The notes under the pieces: generated by a model | Seen by the model: only the letters and a program-made list of their open reading frames with translations | What the model was told of the DNA's origin: nothing | Database searches by the model: none | Shown here: piece after piece, positions 61,941 through 64,000 of the stretch | How positions within the stretch are numbered: the first letter of the stretch is position 1 | How the letters are laid out: the number at the start of each line of letters is the position of its first letter | From: Enterocloster clostridioformis | GTDB lineage: Bacteria > Bacillota > Clostridia > Lachnospirales > Lachnospiraceae | NCBI RefSeq assembly: GCF_020297485.1 | Contig: NZ_JAIWZC010000001.1 | Location: 2,046,001-2,110,000, forward strand | DNA: 64,000 nucleotides | Direction: 5' to 3' | Translations under genes and position numbers: made by a program

Positions 61941-62168
61941 CTATGCTGCAAACGGAGCGATTTCCTCCATCAGCTGGTCGCAGTCATCTGTGTGAAGAAT
62001 CAGCTCTACGGTTTTGGACTTTGCCAGTGATAATACACCTACAATAGACTTTGCATCAACCATACGGCTGCCGCATTTCACATCTGCATCACACTCAAAA
62101 CGGTTCATGATTCTTACAAAATTAATAATCTGGTCTGCCTGGTCAAACTTAACAAGGATACGTTTCAT
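61941..62168 (-). CDS. HPr-like protein lacking the phosphorylatable histidine
   Basis: The 75-residue protein starts MKRILVKFDQADQIINFVRIM and has the HPr regulatory-site block VDAKSIVGVLSLA, in which the Ser equals Ser46 of HPr. The PTS active-site motif GxHARP is absent; the aligned position of His15 is Asp in FDQADQII. It can therefore not carry phosphate from EI to EII. B. subtilis Crh is a comparable protein that only serves catabolite control through Ser46. GGAGGTG lies 7 bases before the ATG at 62168. Confidence 0.85.
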   Translation of the reverse strand: MKRILVKFDQADQIINFVRIMNRFECDADVKCGSRMVDAKSIVGVLSLAKSKTVELILHTDDCDQLMEEIAPFAA

Positions 62169-62377
62169 GTTGTTCACCTCCGTATGGTATTTTTTTAGTA
62201 TCACTGTCAGATACTTGGGGGATGGTACTTACTGGTAAGTCCGCATCTGACAATGCCCTCTAACGTTATCTTTTGTTTGTCTTCCGACATTTTTATAATA
62301 CCACGTTCAGGTAAGGGATTTCCATGGTAATATTTTTCTATCTCATGGAATATTTTCAAATATTATACTTATATCTT

Positions 62378-63406
62378 CTAAATCTGGTCCTTCCAGTAAC
62401 CAATATTTTCCGAATCCACCCTTATGGGCTCGCCGGCTATGACCTCCAGCCCGCCGTCCTGACCGTAGTCCACGGGGTATATCCTGCCTCCCAGCAGCAG
62501 TTCCTGGTCCGCCCTGTCCTCAATGGAGCCCTCAGACAGCTCCAGGCACACATACCCTGCCACCCGTCCCAGGTCCATGGGACTCCATATGTACAGCACC
62601 GGACACACGTCCTCAGGATCGCTGCCCACATATTCCTCCATCTGGTCCGGAAGTCCCAGGCCGATGACCTTTACCTCAGACGCCTGGCCCCGCTCCTTCA
62701 CCACATCAGCCGCCGCCTTGATTCCTTCCGTGGACAGGCAGCACATTACCTTCAGGTCAGGATAAGTCTCCAGCATCAGCTCCGCCTTTTCAGCCGCCTT
62801 TTCATATTCCCCTTCCCCGTAAGCAATGTCCACCAGACGCAGGCCGCAGTACTCAAGATTCTGGAGCTCCTGCTTCATCATATATATCCACTCGTTCTGA
62901 TTGGCGGAACGGCTTCCCGCCGACAGGATACCCCACTGGCCGCTGTGGCCGCATATACGGTCCACCTCCCTGACCAGTTCTTTCCCCAGCTCTCTGGCAT
63001 CCACCGGGCTTATGTAAATACTGCGGCTTCCCGCCTCCACATCCGCATCCAGCGTGATGACGGAGATTCCCTTTTCCCTGGCCTGGGTTAGAACCGGAGT
63101 CAGGGCATATTCATCGTTGGCAGCCACTGCTATGGCCTCCACCTTTTCGTCGGTAAGGTTCTGTATCAGATGTATCTGTTCCTGTGCAGAGGGATGGTCG
63201 GGATACAGGACAATACAGTTCTTGCCTGCATCCTCCACCGCCTGTTTAAAGCCCTCGCTGGCCAGCTCATTGTACCAGTTGTTCTTGGATTTCATGATGA
63301 TAGCGTATTTTCCCCTGTTAAACTGACTGTCCTGGCAGGAAAACAGGAACAACACTCCTGCCATCATGGCCGCCCCTGCTATCCAAGCCCAATTTTTCCC
63401 TTTCAC
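62378..63406 (-). CDS. sugar-binding lipoprotein (periplasmic binding protein type 1, RbsB/LsrB-like)
   Basis: The 342-residue protein has a signal with a lipobox-like FLFSC near residue 24 and an RbsB-type fold: YAIIMKSKNNWYNELASEGFKQAV, HLIQNLTDEKVEAIAVAANDEYAL, VITLDADVEAGSRSIYISP, VKVIGLGLPDQMEEYVG. It is divergent from a response regulator gene (160-base gap) with no ABC transporter gene following, so it may act as a sensory binding protein for that two-component system. Confidence 0.85.
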   Translation of the reverse strand: MKGKNWAWIAGAAMMAGVLFLFSCQDSQFNRGKYAIIMKSKNNWYNELASEGFKQAVEDAGKNCIVLYPDHPSAQEQIHLIQNLTDEKVEAIAVAANDEYALTPVLTQAREKGISVITLDADVEAGSRSIYISPVDARELGKELVREVDRICGHSGQWGILSAGSRSANQNEWIYMMKQELQNLEYCGLRLVDIAYGEGEYEKAAEKAELMLETYPDLKVMCCLSTEGIKAAADVVKERGQASEVKVIGLGLPDQMEEYVGSDPEDVCPVLYIWSPMDLGRVAGYVCLELSEGSIEDRADQELLLGGRIYPVDYGQDGGLEVIAGEPIRVDSENIGYWKDQI

Positions 63407-63494
63407 CCTGCGGTTCCCGCCTTCCTGCTGTTTTTTCCCAGTATATACCTAATGTCGTATTTTGTCCATTTCCGTTGCAAATTTATGATTTCTT

Positions 63495-63511
63495 GATACA
63501 ATAGTTGTATC
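63495..63511. promoter_or_regulatory. palindrome between the binding protein and response regulator genes
   Basis: GATACAA and TTGTATC are exact inverted repeats around TAG, in the middle of the divergent promoter region. A candidate operator or -35 region. Confidence 0.4.
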
Positions 63512-63566
63512 GGTATTGATTATTGTATACAAATCACTGCCTTTTGAAAAGGATGGATGATAATAG

Positions 63567-64000
63567 ATGAAACTTCTGATTGTTGATGATGAGAAACTGA
63601 CCCGTGAGGGAATCCGGGACAGCCTGAACCTGGAGAGCCTTGGAATCAGCCAGGTGCTGCTGGAGGACGACGGCATACACGGCCTTAAGACGGCCCTTGA
63701 GGAGGAACCGGATATTGTGCTCACGGACGTGCGGATGCCCAGGATGAACGGGGTTCAGATGGCGGAACGGATATTAAAGGAGCTGCCCGCAGCCACCATT
63801 ATCTTTATGAGCGCTTATTCAGACAAGGAATACTTAAAAGCCGCCATCAAGCTGAAGGCCCTGGGGTATGTGGAAAAGCCCCTTGACATGGAGGAACTGG
63901 CCACAGCCATACGGGAGGCGGTGGAGAGCAGCATAAACGAGAAAATGAGCCAGGCGGCAGCAAGAATCCAGGAGAAGGAACAGCTGGGCCATCTGAGCCT
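63567..64000 (+). CDS. response regulator (YesN/AraC-type), N-terminal part
   Basis: The gene is cut by the window end after 144 codons. The receiver domain has VDDEKLTREGI, the phospho-acceptor Asp in PDIVLTDVRMPRMNGV, FMSAYSDKEYLKAA and YVEKPLDMEEL. A helical linker follows (SINEKMSQAAARIQEKEQ). AAGGATGG lies upstream of the ATG at 63567. By family it would end in an AraC-type DNA-binding domain and pair with a sensor kinase to the right. Confidence 0.88.
   Translation, partial: MKLLIVDDEKLTREGIRDSLNLESLGISQVLLEDDGIHGLKTALEEEPDIVLTDVRMPRMNGVQMAERILKELPAATIIFMSAYSDKEYLKAAIKLKALGYVEKPLDMEELATAIREAVESSINEKMSQAAARIQEKEQLGHLS

Overview
The window looks like chromosomal DNA of a spore-forming, strictly anaerobic Lachnospiraceae bacterium, most likely of the Enterocloster (Clostridium bolteae / clostridioforme) group. 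The grounds are the sporulation genes spoIIP and gpr beside lepA, hemW and rpsT, the glycerol/dihydroxyacetone locus with a GlpP antiterminator, clostridial solute-binding lipoproteins and a moderate GC content. The genus is an inference; there is no rRNA gene in the window. Almost all host genes lie on the minus strand.

Layout. (1) 1-4.7 kb: the start of galT, then a small membrane/flavin module (Gx-family membrane protein, FMN-binding protein, NusG-II protein) of the kind seen in flavin-based electron-transfer loci. It is split by a 2.47 kb element that carries both a tyrosine recombinase and an IS91-like transposase between 15-bp inverted ends. (2) 4.7-13.9 kb: a glycerol regulon (glpP, glpK, glpF, two FAD oxidoreductases, a DUF1667 protein, a 63-residue cysteine-repeat peptide, dhaK, dhaL, dhaM). 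A strong promoter is followed by a leader terminator upstream of glpP. (3) 13.9-22.8 kb: housekeeping genes: ahpC with a separate AhpF-like N-terminal domain, an AlkD-like protein, hemW, lepA, spoIIP, gpr, and divergent rpsT with two tiny genes. (4) 22.8-26.5 kb: a scrap region with a frameshifted effector-binding regulator, an XRE-type regulator broken by a 134-bp MITE, and a group II intron sitting directly behind a terminator.

(5) 26.5-58.3 kb: a large carbohydrate/nucleoside region. Operon A (36418 down to 27954) has a sugar-type ABC importer, two SIS-domain proteins, a HAD phosphatase, a TIM-barrel isomerase, a YjbQ protein and a GntR regulator. Operon B (52205 down to 36622) has a second ABC importer, two tandem ADP-ribosylglycohydrolase-family proteins with a C-terminal beta-rich extension, a PfkB kinase, a nucleoside phosphorylase, another SIS-YjbQ pair, a nucleoside hydrolase, a double deoxyribosyltransferase-like protein, adenine deaminase and a radical SAM pseudogene. 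A LacI regulator with matching palindromic sites precedes it. A Crp/Fnr regulator is divergent from deoD-deoB. Together the genes fit import of N-glycosidic (ribosyl or nucleoside-like) compounds, cleavage to base and sugar, deamination of adenine, and phosphorylation and isomerisation of the sugar. The exact substrate is not visible.

(6) 58.3-64 kb: an IS91-like element with a small acidic companion gene, a second group II intron again behind a terminator, an HPr-like protein without the active-site histidine, and a sugar-binding lipoprotein divergent from a response regulator cut by the window end.

The items I would look at first are the repeat peptide at 7010-7201, the twin SIS-YjbQ/ribosyl operons, the radical SAM pseudogene whose third cluster cysteine is a UGA, the MITE, and the antiporter-acetyltransferase chimera.
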